This document shows positions 35,800-46,807 of a stretch of 64,000 nt of DNA, in pieces. Below the pieces are notes generated by a model. That model did not search any database. It was not told the DNA's origin and saw only the letters and a program-made list of their open reading frames with translations. A program made the translations under genes and the position numbers. The stretch is taken from the NCBI GenBank assembly GCA_963693305.1, contig OY855903.1:23259755-23323754 (forward strand), read 5' to 3'. Position 1 is the stretch's first letter. Each line of letters opens with the position of its first letter. The stretch is from Meandrina meandrites (lineage: Eukaryota; Cnidaria; Anthozoa; Scleractinia; Meandrinidae).

Positions 35800-36145
35800 T
35801 ATCAAATCCGATCCAGAAACCAAGGAAATCTTCAATGACTCGCGCATACTCGGTGCATACTGCCGCAACACTAATTTAAGAGACTCCTTGGTAAGCGGCA
35901 GGCGTCAATCTGGCGTTAACACAGAGGAACATGGAACCTTTCCATGCCACTGCCCTCGATGCAGGACCTGTGCCCATACCAACCCAGCATCACAGATCAA
36001 CACTCCTGGTGGACCACTCACAATGCAACAGAGGTTCTTGTGCAGGACAAGTAGCCTCGTCAATTTATTGAAAGCTCAAACTACTCAGCAAATACAACAA
36101 GCGACTAAACGAAATAAACGGGAACGACTGAAAGATTACACCTAG
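35800..36145 (+). pseudogene. Penelope-like Cys-rich linker fragment
   Basis: Frame with LRDSLVSGRRQS, then GTFPCHCPRCRTCAHTNP and TMQQRFLCRTSSLVNLL. This matches the CxxxRCxTC linker that sits between the reverse transcriptase and the GIY-YIG nuclease in Penelope-like elements. It lies downstream of the nuclease fragment at 34546, the wrong order for one copy, so it is a second copy. After this block the frame diverges. Confidence 0.7.
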
Positions 36146-36245
36146 TAGAAAAATACAACATAATCTTAATAATATCCGAGTATCAAAATGATAAAGTTAC
36201 AAGACAATAAGATAGTCTACTCTACTACATGTAAATGACAGAAAA

Positions 36246-36478
36246 AACTCAAAAACGAGTCCGGTGACCCCCATTTTTTATTATTGAATAATGATTGGCA
36301 TGTTAAGACGCAACTTTTTGCAAAGTTAAAAAAAATTCTCCAGAGCGGTTTCAGAGCCACCTTAACTTTACGGAAATTTAAGGAGAATTTTTTTTAACTT
36401 TGCAAAAAGTTGCGTCTTAACATGCCAATTATTATTCAATAATAAAAAAATGGGGGTCACTGGAGTCGTTTTTGAGTT
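36246..36478. repeat. Long palindrome (~100-bp arms)
   Basis: The left arm aactcaaaaacgagtccggt ... ttattattgaataat ... gttaagacgcaactttttgc ... aaaaaattctcc mirrors the right arm ending gtcgtttttgagtt. The short spacer contains gagccaccttaac, as at the ends of the 52468 element. Near-perfect stem. Confidence 0.85.
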
Positions 36479-36650
36479 ATAAGCACTTAAAGGGAAAATT
36501 AAGGGTGTTTTTAACGGGTAAAACTGTTGCTATAGTAACCAGTGAGGTCATGAAAATGACCTCAACTTGTTTAGCAATGATTGGGAATTTGTTTGATATC
36601 ATTATTGTAGCAGCAACTGATAAAGATTTGTAGTACTGACCCATCAAAGT

Positions 36651-38069
36651 TTAAGAACGGCTGACTGTTAGGACCGAGAACTCTCCGTCACCGACCTATT
36701 TGGCCAATCGCTCATATTTTGCTCAAAGATACCCTTTGGTGATATATATTTAAAAATCGTATTTAAAAGTTCCAGCGATTTTTTATTTTTCAGAAATTCA
36801 CGAAAAATTGAAAACGCGGTCAAAGTGCGGTTTTCCTTCCGATCAAATGCCCGAAATATGGTGCACGGACGAAGCTACGGCAAACTCGTGAAATAGCTTC
36901 AATTACCGCCAAACTTTACACAAAGATGGAAAAACGACTAACAAGCATCCCTAACTTGTAAAAAATCCGAAATTTGTTGAAATTGTGATTTTGCGAGCCA
37001 TTTTATCAACCTCCTTGACGAGCGATTAAAATGGCGGCAAAATATAGGTCATGTTCAACAGCATAAAAATACCCCTGGTACCTAATTTTTCGATAATTTT
37101 ACTTTACAGCCCTGAAATATCATTATTAAACATTCACCATGCCAAGTTTCAGGGTCGAACTCGAAACGCTTCCCGCTGAGAAAATAAAAAATATCTGCGA
37201 TACGATCAGCTCAAATGACAGACGATTTATTGGCGAATTTGAGGCTACTCACCTTCAACTTGCCGATAAAATTCGAAAATTAATTTTATTTCCGTCGATT
37301 TATGTTTTAGACCTCAAGAAATATCCACTGGTATGTCAAAAAACACATTCAGAAGTTTTAGAAGCCATTAAAAGTCAAATTTGGGCTGAAACTGTCCTGC
37401 CATGTCTGATCTTATCGTCGCATTTTATACCCCTAATGTAAACAAACGCTTTGACATGTCAAACGTGAGAGATTATTTCCAAAAACCTTTTCAAACATTT
37501 CACAACAACATTAGAGTCATTTTAAGATCGTTAGAAAAATAGCGGTATGGTGTTCTAGATTAGCAATTCAAAGGACTGTTTTATCCAGCTGAAAGTAATT
37601 GAGATTTCAGTACGCCGTTACCATCTTCATGCATTATCGTTGCTCGAGAGGTCAAGATGTCGAGAGGTTAATTTGGTGATGTAAACTGTCATATACTGGA
37701 AGAAAGCAACATCGAACTTTGTTGATAACAAGTGTAAGTGTTTATACAGTGTAATAGCAAGTTCAAAACAAATTTCGCCTAAATAATTTGCGAACAAGAA
37801 GCGAAACTGTCCGACCCCAAGCACAAAATGCATTTGCAAAATAGTCTCAAGAATACTCAAGAAATAGTCTTAAGAAACATACCATAACTGGGCGCACATC
37901 CATCTCAGTGCCACATCATTATTGTTTACACCATCTCAAGCTTTCTGTTACTGGGATTTAGGGCCATTTAGTCGATTTTCCATACATTTTGCTATCGGTA
38001 TCAGCGTTGCGGATTGACATTCGAAACTCGAATGAAATGTCACGCAACCTGATGACCAGTCATGTCACG
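36651..38069 (+). repeat. Left arm of a 1,419-bp inverted duplication
   Basis: It runs from ttaagaacggctgactg to ccagtcatgtcacg and recurs in reverse complement at 45350-46768 with the same overall length and only scattered substitutions (about 98-99% identity by eye). Sequence outside both ends differs. It contains two conserved frames (37139-37441 plus, 37627-37860 minus). Neither arm shows terminal inverted repeats of its own. Confidence 0.9.
37139..37441 (+). CDS. Unrecognised 100-aa ORF, duplicated
   Basis: It begins in a good Kozak context (caccATGc), 22-30 bases after an acceptor-like ttttactttacag. The predicted protein is amphipathic and helical-looking, with no family I recognise. 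The second copy on the other arm differs by two substitutions and has Trp82 changed to a stop. It may be a repeat-borne exon or a chance frame preserved by recency. Confidence 0.3.
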   Translation: MPSFRVELETLPAEKIKNICDTISSNDRRFIGEFEATHLQLADKIRKLILFPSIYVLDLKKYPLVCQKTHSEVLEAIKSQIWAETVLPCLILSSHFIPLM

Positions 38070-39103
38070 AACACGCTGCGAAATTCGCAAGTCTTGAAGA
38101 CATGAAATAATGTAGAGGGCTTTTAGATCATTCTTTGTCCTCAGCAACTGCATGTTTCTTGTTTAAGTGGCTTTTTCCGTGGCTACAGTGCGCTATTCAA
38201 AACAAGCCTTGTCTTTGAGTAAATACCTTTCCAGAAGCAAAACTATGCCTTTGCGAAGATGATTTCTGCTAAATTGTAAGAAATTATTTTTAGGGATTTT
38301 GTTAGTGGGAGAAAGATATCATGGCAGTTAAACCAAAAGATGGATGGGCTATCAGAGCAGTCAAGACATTTTATGTGATATTAAAGCAAAAATTGATCAC
38401 GGATTGATCACGCATTGGCTTAACGCGGTAGCGAAGGGCGGTGCTACCTTCATATGTCCCGTCGAACGGGGATCCCGTTAGACTACGAGCAGCCCCTATG
38501 TTATGGGGTTCCAATGTTGGTCTTTAAGTCTAACCTGGCGTCGTTGAATGTCAAAATTATATTTTTGTTGCACATCAAAATCAGATTGAAATGTGTGTAC
38601 ATAAATAGCCATATTGTAATATTGTGGTAAAAAAAAAAACAAGACACCCTCGTCACTTCCGGTCTGAGATTGGGTTTACAATTTAACTTGGCCTGAGATA
38701 GGGTAGCAAATTTGAGCTTTTCAGACGAGGAAGTTAAGGGTTCAGCCTCCTGTGCAGACGTTCCTTCCGCTTGTCACGCGTTTTGAAAAGAGTGTCTGCG
38801 TAAAAGAACAAGTATGGGTTTTTAGACACCAGCGCAGCGCGGGAAATGTAATGGTCCCGAGGCGCTGATGGTGTTCGTCTTTTCCAGACAACTGAATCTC
38901 GGGTCTCCTTCTTCCCTCGCCCAGATCAGGGAGTGGAGAGGGGGAAAGGACTCTCATATGAAACAGACTGATCGACATACAGCAGGATCAATGGTGTTAC
39001 AAAGAAACAAAATGTTCGCATTAAGACCTAACTCATTAAAATATCAGACACTTTTCATAATTTGGGTCGGACAGTTTCGCTTCTTTAATGTAATATGAAA
39101 GCT
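38070..39103. other. Spacer, no gene recognised
   Basis: At 39062-39083 a 22-bp phrase ggtcggacagtttcgcttct recurs exactly from the arm (45603). Otherwise nothing is assignable. Confidence 0.4.
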
Positions 39104-39424
39104 ACTGGGCTTACACAACTTCGTAAGGAGTTTTGAGTGGGCTTATAACCGGAGGGGATTATATCCGGGAGGGGGGGGGGGGGGCTACAAGCGGAATAAA
39201 AAAAACGTTTCGAAACGAACCACGGCAGTGTTGATCGAAATACGCTTTTAAGTTAGAAAGTCATAATAAAGCAACATTTATCCCTGTTCATTACTGGCAC
39301 CCAGGAGAGGGGGGCTTACTTTAGGGGGGGGGGGGGGGGAAGGGGCTTATAACCGGATGTATTTTTTCTGTTTCCAGGTACATGGGCCTATAGCGAGGGG
39401 AGGCTTGTAACCGGAATTTTACGG
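39104..39424. mobile_element. Truncated copy of the ttataagcccc TIR element
   Basis: It shares cacaacttcgtaagg, gggcttataaccgg, gtgttgatcgaaatacg, aagttagaaagtcat and the terminus ccggaattttacgg with the reverse complement of 10870-11719. It lacks the nested insertions and the outermost end. It has long G-tracts at 39167-39182 and 39326-39340. Confidence 0.75.
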
Positions 39425-40235
39425 CATTTTGATCACCTGCTAGATACGTCTGTAGTAAAACGGGCTAAAACAATTCCAAGAACGCTGACATGGGATCGAA
39501 ATAATCGTTCCATACAAAGGCTGTGTCAACAAGTACGGGCATTGTATAACTAAATTCGCTGACTAGCTTTACATATACCCCGTCTCAGACCTCAAAAAGC
39601 TCAAATTTGCTACCTCATCTCTCCACAATGCTAAAATATCGCTATGTATTTAATTTACGCACATTTCGAAACAATTTGATGTTGATGCGCAACAGAATAT
39701 AAATATGACGGCATAATTTTCCTCCATTCATTAACCCCAAATTAGAGTAAAAGGCCAAAATTGGAACCCCATCACATACCTAGAAGGTGAAAAATTGGAA
39801 CACATCTAGCGGGACATATGAAGGTAGCAACCCCTCCCCCCGCCCCCGCCTCTTCGCTGCGCCGTTTATCCAATGCGAAATTGACCATTTTTGGTTATCA
39901 CATAAGACGTCGTGGCTGCTCTGAGAGCCCATACTTCTTTTGGCATAGCTGTCATGATGCATTTCTTCCACTAACAAAACCCCTGAAAATAATTTCTTAT
40001 AATTTAGTACAAATCACCTACACATGCAAATAGATTACGACGAGGATAATCAAAAGATGGAGGTCAGTAAAAGGCAATTCCTTTTAAATAGTGCACTATA
40101 GCTATAGCCTGCCGTGCAGCCGGATTTGACACAAAACCAGCTTGGTATAGTCCCACGGAGGCTTCCACATGAAGAGAGCGGGAAACACCTAAAGGAGACT
40201 AATCTGAGCGTGGCTTAAGCGTTTTTGCAGTAGTA

Positions 40236-40270
40236 CTGCACCGATCCAAAGCGGCTCTGTGATTGGCTAC
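40236..40270. repeat. Inner inverted pair, left (partner 44926-44960)
   Basis: ctgcaccgatccaaagcggc then tctgtgattgg recurs inverted at 44929-44960. This is a second, shorter inverted match inside the spacer of the 1,419-bp arms. Confidence 0.7.
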
Positions 40271-40719
40271 TCTCGATCACTTCCGTACCGCAATGTACCG
40301 AACCAATCACATGCAAGCTTTGGCTTGTCTTTTCGTTTGGAGCGCTTGTCGACGAGAAGTCGTTCGTGTGGGACATGTGAGCATCGTGTTGTGCGTAGTT
40401 TTTTTTAAAATATCACTTCCACAGTGTTGTTAAAGTTATTTTTTCTTAAATCGTCACTGAACAAAGCGAATGTTTCAGACGGAGTAGCGGACGAAGGATT
40501 TATCGTCATGTGTTAATAGCGGTAAGCTGCGGTAAGTGCTGAACTCTTTCTTAAGACTTTTAACGTTCTTATGCGTTTTAAGATGTCTTTACTGAGTGCT
40601 GGAAATCGATTTAATAATCCTAAAGTAAAGTAATAAATGGACGATGAATCTGAAATGCATAATAACAAGAACATTGAGCTTACCACTTAATTGCAGAATA
40701 CCCTGCCACTCGAACCTCG

Positions 40720-41345
40720 AACGCATGTGTCTATATGTCCGGCAGCCGGACAGGTTTTCCAAAATACTCCGTGTCCGGCAGTCGAATATATTTTCAAATT
40801 TCAATTAATACCATCATTTACGTGTTAACATACCTGAAAACTTCACGAATTTCACCGCAGTGCGAGGTTTTGTGTTTATTATCGGCGCCCTCAGTGTATA
40901 AATCGAACCCGTGACTTAGAAGCTTGCCGCCAGCTTCCGGACAGGAATTTCTAAATACTCCGTGTCCGGCAGTCGAGTATTTTTGGTTTTCTACTCGATA
41001 GATTCGAACAGCATCATGATAGGCAATGCTAGGCAATGCTTTTCTTGTATTTCTTGCTAAGAAATTTACGATTGTCGCCGAAGTACGCCGATTTTGTTGT
41101 TTTGTTACAAATATGCTTGCCGCCAGCTTCCGGACACGAATTTCTAAATACTCCGTGTCCGGCAGTCTAATATGTTTGGTTTTCTACTCGATAGATTCGA
41201 ACAACATAATGCTAGGTAATGCTATTCTTGTATTTCTTTCTAAGAAATTTACGATAGTCGCCGAAGTACGCCGAGTTTGTTGTTTTGTTGCAAATATGTT
41301 TGCCGGACACGAATTTCAAAATACTCCGTGTCCGGCAGTCTAATG
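40720..41345. repeat. Tandem repeat built on a conserved ccggacacg hairpin
   Basis: A 173-193-bp unit is repeated from 40920, with a partial unit at 40725. Each carries ccggaca(c/g)g ... ctccgtgtccgg, a 9-bp stem with a ~16-nt loop rich in taaatact. The units also share ttctactcgatagattcgaa and atgctaggcaatgct. The stem bases are kept in four units while flanking sequence drifts, most clearly cgtgtccgg on the right side. Confidence 0.8.
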
Positions 41346-41863
41346 TTTTCTCTAATAAATTGAAAGTTTCCCTCTTCGATAGATATGATTCCAATAATAA
41401 CATGCTAGGCAACCCTGTTCTTCATGCGATGCGATCGTTGTTTCCACGGAAGGAAAGGTTAATATATTCTGTATATTTATTTACCTCCTCGCCTTGACAT
41501 ACTATGTAAACATGCTGTATACACGGCTTCCGAAATGTGTCAGTGAAACATTGTTTTCGGTCACGCTTGACCCAACGTGACCTAATTTTTGGCGGGAAAC
41601 CTAGAGCGACTGCCGGCGAAAGGTGAAGATTTCCATCAACCAAGCGTGCTTATTTCTCTGGAGGAAAGTTTGAAGGCAAAATTGAAGGTAAGATCACAGA
41701 TTTGACCTTTCCCATTTTAATAGCGCTGTTAATGGAGGAGACGTTGGTGCTGGCCGATTCGCTGCACTCTCAGAATGCACGAGAACGAACACGAAACTCG
41801 CGTGTTGTTGCCGGACTGTGTGAGAAAACAAAGTGAATAATGGCCGAATACTCCGAATAGTTA

Positions 41864-41972
41864 ACAATTATTCTTTGAAATCGAGGTGAATAGTGGCAGA
41901 ATATTTACCGAGCCGCGTAGCGGCGAGGTAAATATTCTGCCGCTATTCACCGAGATTGAAAAGAATAATTGT
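41864..41972. repeat. Hairpin with GC-rich tip
   Basis: Arms acaattattctttgaaatcg / gattgaaaagaataattgt and gaatagtggcagaatattta / taaatattctgccgctattc, with tip ccgagccgcgtagcggcgagg. Near-perfect stem. Confidence 0.85.
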
Positions 41973-42190
41973 TTTAGTATATACACACGAAGTGATCTCA
42001 AAACAGACAATCTAGACATTTTCAAAAGGAAACCTATGAAAGGCAATTTTATTGACGTCTAATTTGACGTCTCAATTCATGCGTGAAACACGTACAAAAC
42101 TATTTACAGATTCTTTTAACATGGCAAATACACAATCTTCGATAAAATCCTCGTCAAAATGGTCCTTTTACACAGTTCAAATCGGCAACT

Positions 42191-42470
42191 TTAATCGAAA
42201 GTCTGCTTGGAAATCGATAACTGATCAAACAGAGTTTTCGAAGTTATTGAGGAAGGCTTGTTGCTTGGCTCGTTGCGAAGGTGCCTGTCAATGGCGGCTC
42301 GAATTGAGGTGAGTGTTACCTTGTTGTAATATGACCTGTCTTGTTTTCTTGCGGAGATATAAAACTTCAATTCTTCTTTTTCTATTTCCTCGATTTCGGT
42401 GAGAAATTCGTTCTGTCCGGCAAACCAGTCTACAAAAATACTCGTAATGAGACAAATTGTAGTCGTGAAG
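42191..42470 (-). pseudogene. DUF3504/Crypton-like recombinase fragment
   Basis: The minus-strand frame reads IEKEELKFYISARKQDRSYY and TLTSIRAAIDRHLRNEP, then SITSKTLFD. This is the pattern of DUF3504-type proteins related to Crypton tyrosine recombinases (W/F-Y..AR..DG..Y.. .SL..IR..I.RHL). The catalytic Arg/His/Tyr C-terminal domain is not present and the frame stops at 42191, so this is at most a fragment. It lies between two hairpin-rich segments (41864 and about 42715-42765). Confidence 0.45.
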
Positions 42471-42559
42471 ATTAATTGCTGCCTATTTAGCGATAGGTTG
42501 AATTGATCACAGTAATTATCTCGATAAACAAACTGAAAAACACTTGTTTGCAAAACATG

Positions 42560-43848
42560 ACTTCTTCATTTATCTTTAAAAACTTTTTGGCCAGAGTTCG
42601 TTGCCTTCTTGGTGTTTTCTGGCTCGCTGTCGTCTTTTATTTGCACTATTTTTGATTCTGAAACGCTAGCGAAACGCGAGTTTACGCCGGCCATTTTGTT
42701 TTATGTTTTATGGGATAATGCATTATCCACTCGGTAGCGAGTGAATAATGCGGCATTAGCCCGAGATAGCGAACCAATCAGATTGCTGGAATAGCCAAGA
42801 TCACTGAGTGTGTATATACTAATAACGATTAGCTTGACCAATTTGAATATGTGCTGTTTGTGTCTTGACCCTCAAATCGTTTTGGTCAAAAATCAGCATT
42901 TCTGCGTTAACTCTTTATAATATTGTGCAACATGTGCTTATCTGCCTGATCGATCAGGGCATCGCGAGGAGGGCTGGGTATAGCTGCAACCAAGAAGAGG
43001 TCGAAGAGGAAACCACGCAAATCACTACCCGTTTCAAAATATCGAATAAATGAATATTAGAAGTCCATCCAAACTGAATTACGGATAACTTCAAATCCTT
43101 TTTTTCTCTCGCGGGAACAGCTTGAGTGCTAAACCGTTTCGATAAGGTTTTGTTAACTGCACTCAAACTGTTACCATGCTATGAGATCTTTTTAGGTACT
43201 TTATCTCTGCCTTTATTGCAAAATAAAATATCTCAAAGTAGTTTCTTTAAATCGCGATATATTGTAGTCAAACCGTATGTCAATTAAATTAATGCATTAA
43301 AAAATGGGGATCACCGTGCTCGTTTAGAAGAAAAACAAAATTTATTTCCCTGCCGAGCTTAACCTGAAGGAAATCGCAGAATGTTGTGTGCGCGCCCTTA
43401 TGCGGAGAATCACGAGAAAAAATTAAGCCAATCAAAATTGCAATATCTGGACTAAATTCACAGCGCGCGCTAGCTCGCGCGTAATGGCGTAATCTTGTTT
43501 TTGAACAATTTGGGTTGAATAAAGTTAAAATTGGTTAAATTCTTCTGTTTCGTCGTCATTATTCAGTCGGTCTGGAGAACTTTACTTGATACTGAAATGA
43601 ATTTCTTTAGTTTATGTGAGTAATTTATAGCGTTTTAGTCGAAATTCAAGCGAGTTATCGCAAAACCGAAAAGTTTGTTGCGTGTGTCGTTACGTGTGTA
43701 AATCATTCACGTACAAACTCTTTGTGTTGCCAAATATGGTACTTGGCAAAACTGAATATTCGAACGCTGTGAACGCGCGTTACACGTTTCAACTCCTTAT
43801 GAGTTTCTGGCGTAATTAAAAAACGTTAACAGCGCCTCCCTAAAAGTG
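42560..43848. other. No gene recognised
   Basis: A small palindrome occurs at 42717-42756 (gcattatccactcggtagcg, agtgaataatgc). The end, 43849-43870, is a fragment of the caacctcgttcccag MITE terminus. Confidence 0.4.
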
Positions 43849-43876
43849 AGAGATACTGGGAACGAGGTTGTGACGC

Positions 43877-44081
43877 GTACTCCGGTGATTTAGGATGGAC
43901 GAATCTAACACGCCAGCAGCAAATTCAAAGGACCACATTATTTTACAGGTTTCTACACGGGTTGGCTCCAGACTATCTTTTCACTAAATTTGAAAAACGA
44001 GAAACCGTGTAGAACCTAATGGACTCGGAGAACAAACTCAACGTTCCATTACCATGCACTAACTATTACAAGAATACCTTG
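43877..44081 (+). pseudogene. LINE reverse-transcriptase C-terminal fragment
   Basis: One frame reads DLGWTNLTRQQQIQ, FYRFLHGLAPDYLFTKF, a stop, then DSENKLNVPLPCTNYYKN. This is the thumb/C-terminal region of a LINE protein, normally followed by F.YSGA..WN.LP. Here it is replaced at that point by the 9-bp array. It explains why the repeat array appears to have an N-terminal protein segment. Confidence 0.65.
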
Positions 44082-44084
44082 ATC

Positions 44085-44768
44085 TGTACGCTCGGTACAG
44101 TCGGTACAGTCGGTACGCTCGGTACAGTCGGTACAGTCGGTACGCTCGGTACAGTCGGTACAATCGGTACAGTCGGTACGCTCGGTACAGTCGGTACAGT
44201 CGGTACAATCGGTACAGTCGGTACAGTCGGTACAATCGGTACGCTCGGTACAGTCGGTACAGTCGGTACGCTCGGTACAGTCGGTACAGTCGGTACCATC
44301 GGTACGCTCGGTACAGTCGGTACAGTCGGTACAATCGGTACAGTCGGTACAGTCGGTACAGTCGGTACAGTCGGTACAATCGGTACGCTCGGTACAGTCG
44401 GTACAGTCGGTACAGTCGGTACAGTCGGTACGCTCGGTACAGTCGGTACAGTCGGTACAGTCGGTACAATCGGTACGCTCGGTACAGTCGGTACAATCGG
44501 TACAGTCGGTACGCTCGGTACAGTCGGTACAGTCGGTACACTCGGTACAGTCGGTACAGTCGGTACGCTCGGTACAGTCGGTACAGTCGGTACAATCGGT
44601 ACGCTCGGTACAGTCGGTACAGTCGGTACAGTCGGTACAATCGGTACAGTCGGTACAGTCGGTACAATCGGTACAGTCGGTACAGTCGGTACAGTCGGTA
44701 CAATCGGTACAGTCGGTACAGTCGGTACAATCGGTACAGTCGGTACAGTCGGTACAATCGGTACGCTC
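44085..44768. repeat. 9-bp tandem array, 76 units
   Basis: 684 bp of ggtacNNtc units, nearly all ggtacagtc, ggtacgctc or ggtacaatc (one ggtaccatc, one ggtacactc). Unit length is a multiple of three and no variant makes a stop, so all six frames are open. Every unit has a GTAC palindrome. Variants follow a frequent three-unit cycle (ctc, gtc, gtc), which gives a 27-bp higher-order period in places, and atc units dominate the right third. The array abuts the LINE fragment. Confidence 0.95.
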
Positions 44769-45349
44769 GGTAACAACAATACATTCACTATCACTAACAG
44801 AGTAGGAAAAACCAGCAAGTATTCGTACCACAGAAATGAGCATGACGACAGTAGGAGAGGTTTCACTAGCGACAAATAGGAAGGCAATTCTTGTTTAAAA
44901 AAAATCTTCCATTGTTCTCGCGAGATGGCCAATCACAGAGCCGCTTTGGATCGGTGCAGTACCGCTCCGTTTTTGATCCCCAAAAGATACCAAAGTATTA
45001 AAAATAGGATTTACATATTTTTATATTTTTTCGTGTGCAACCCTAAACGAGACCTGCTAAAATATTGGCGTTTTACCAGGAAAACCCTAAGTAAGACCAA
45101 AAATTCGAACTTTACACCCCCGAAGCGAGACGACGAACATCCCCACCCTTTTCATATGGGAGTCCCCCAAGGAATATAGTCTATACCGGCTGTTTAGACT
45201 GTCTGCGATGAAGGCTATATACAAAAAGTCATTCAGGAACGGGAAACAATCGCTTAGGAATACAACTAATGAGAAAGCTCTCTATTATATTTCATTACTT
45301 CAAGGCTTTTGAAATATATTTAAAAAAAGTTTCGCGAGGGAATTGTCCA
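44769..45349. other. Spacer, no gene recognised
   Basis: 44926-44960 is the partner of 40236-40270. The phrase tttcatatgggagtccccca at 45152 looks repeat-derived. Confidence 0.4.
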
Positions 45350-46768
45350 CGTGACATGACTGGTCATCTGGTTGCGTGACATTTCATTCGAGTTTCGAAT
45401 GTCAATCCGCAACGCTGATACCGATAGCAAAATGTATGGAAAATCGACTAAATGGCCCTAAATTCCAATAACAGAAAGCTTGAGATGGTGTAAACAATAA
45501 TGATGTGGCACTGAGATGGATGTGCGCCCAGTTATGGTATGTTTCTTAAGACTATTTCTTGAGTATTCTTGAGACTATTTTGCAAATGCATTTTGTGCTT
45601 GGGGTCGGACAGTTTCGCTTCTTGTTCGCAAATTATTTAGGCGAAATTTGTTTTGAACTTGCTATTACACTGTATAAACACTTACACTTGTTATCAACAA
45701 AGTTCGATGTTGCTTTCTTCCAGTATATGACAGTTTACATCACCAAATTAACCTCTCGACATCTTGACCTCTCGAGCAACGATAATGCATGAAGATGGCG
45801 ACGGCGTACTGAAATCTCAATTACTTTCAGCTGGATAAAACAGTCCTTTGAATTGCTAATCTAGAACACCATACCGCTATTTTTCTAACGATCTTAAAAT
45901 GACTTTAATGTTGTTGTGAAATGTTTAAAAAGGTTTTTGGAAATAATCTCTCACGTTTGACATGTCAAAGCGTTTGTTTACATTAGGGGTATAAAATGCG
46001 ACGATAAGATCAGACATGGCAGGACAGTTTCAGCTCAAATTTGACTTTTAATGGCTTCTAAAACTTCTGAATGTGTTTTTTGACATACCAGTAGATATTT
46101 CTTGAGGTCTAAAACATAAATCGACGGAAATAAAATTAATTTTCGAATTTTATCGGCAAGTTGAAGGTGAGTAGCCTCAAATTCGCCAATAAATCGTCTG
46201 TCATTTGAGCTGATCGTATCGCAGATATTTTTTATTTTCTCAGCGGGAAGCGTTTCGAGTTCGACCCAGAAACTTGGCATGGTGAATGTTTAATAATGAT
46301 ATTTCAGGGCTGTAAAGTAAAATTATCGAAAAATTAGGTACCAGGGGTATTTTTATGCTGTTGAACATGACCTATATTTTGCCGCCATTTTAATCGCTCG
46401 TCAAGGAGGTTGATAAAATGGCTCGCAAAATCACAATTTCAACAAATTTTGGATTTTTTACAAGTTAGGGATGCTTGTTAGTCGTTTTTCCATCTTTGTG
46501 TAAAGTTTGGCGGTAATTGAAGCTATTTCACGAGTTTGCCGTAGCTTCGTCCGTGCACCATATTTCGGGCATTTGATCGGAAGGAAAACCGCACTTTGAC
46601 CGCGTTTTCAATTTTTCGTGAATTTCTGAAAAATAAAAAATCGCTGGAACTTTTAAATACGATTTTTAAATATATATCACCAAAGGGTATCTTTGAGCAA
46701 AATATGAGCGATTGGCCAAATAGGTCGGTGACGGAGAGTTCTCGGTCCTAACAGTCAGCCGTTCTTAA
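45350..46768 (-). repeat. Right arm of the 1,419-bp inverted duplication
   Basis: Reverse complement of 36651-38069, same overall length. The frame at 45559-45792 encodes a 77-residue protein identical to that of 37627-37860. Differences seen include gccgtcgcc/gccgttacc and the Trp-to-stop change in the 46035-46280 frame. Confidence 0.9.
46035..46280 (-). pseudogene. Second copy of the 100-aa ORF, truncated
   Basis: Same frame as 37139-37441 with two missense differences and a TGG-to-TGA stop after SQI, which removes the last 19 residues. Confidence 0.3.
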
Positions 46769-46807
46769 GAGCTGGAAATTGCTGGAAACGGTTGTGAGCC
46801 TCCTTAA

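Noticed and set aside
44019..44879. 286-aa Gly-Thr-Val/Leu/Ile repeat protein and three minus-strand repeat proteins
   Set aside because: The frame is open only because a 9-bp stop-free unit is tandemly repeated. The apparent N-terminus is a LINE coding remnant and all six frames are open.
36651..46768. Polinton/Maverick-type giant transposon suggested by long inverted arms
   Set aside because: No polymerase, integrase or capsid frames in the spacer and no target duplication at the arm borders.
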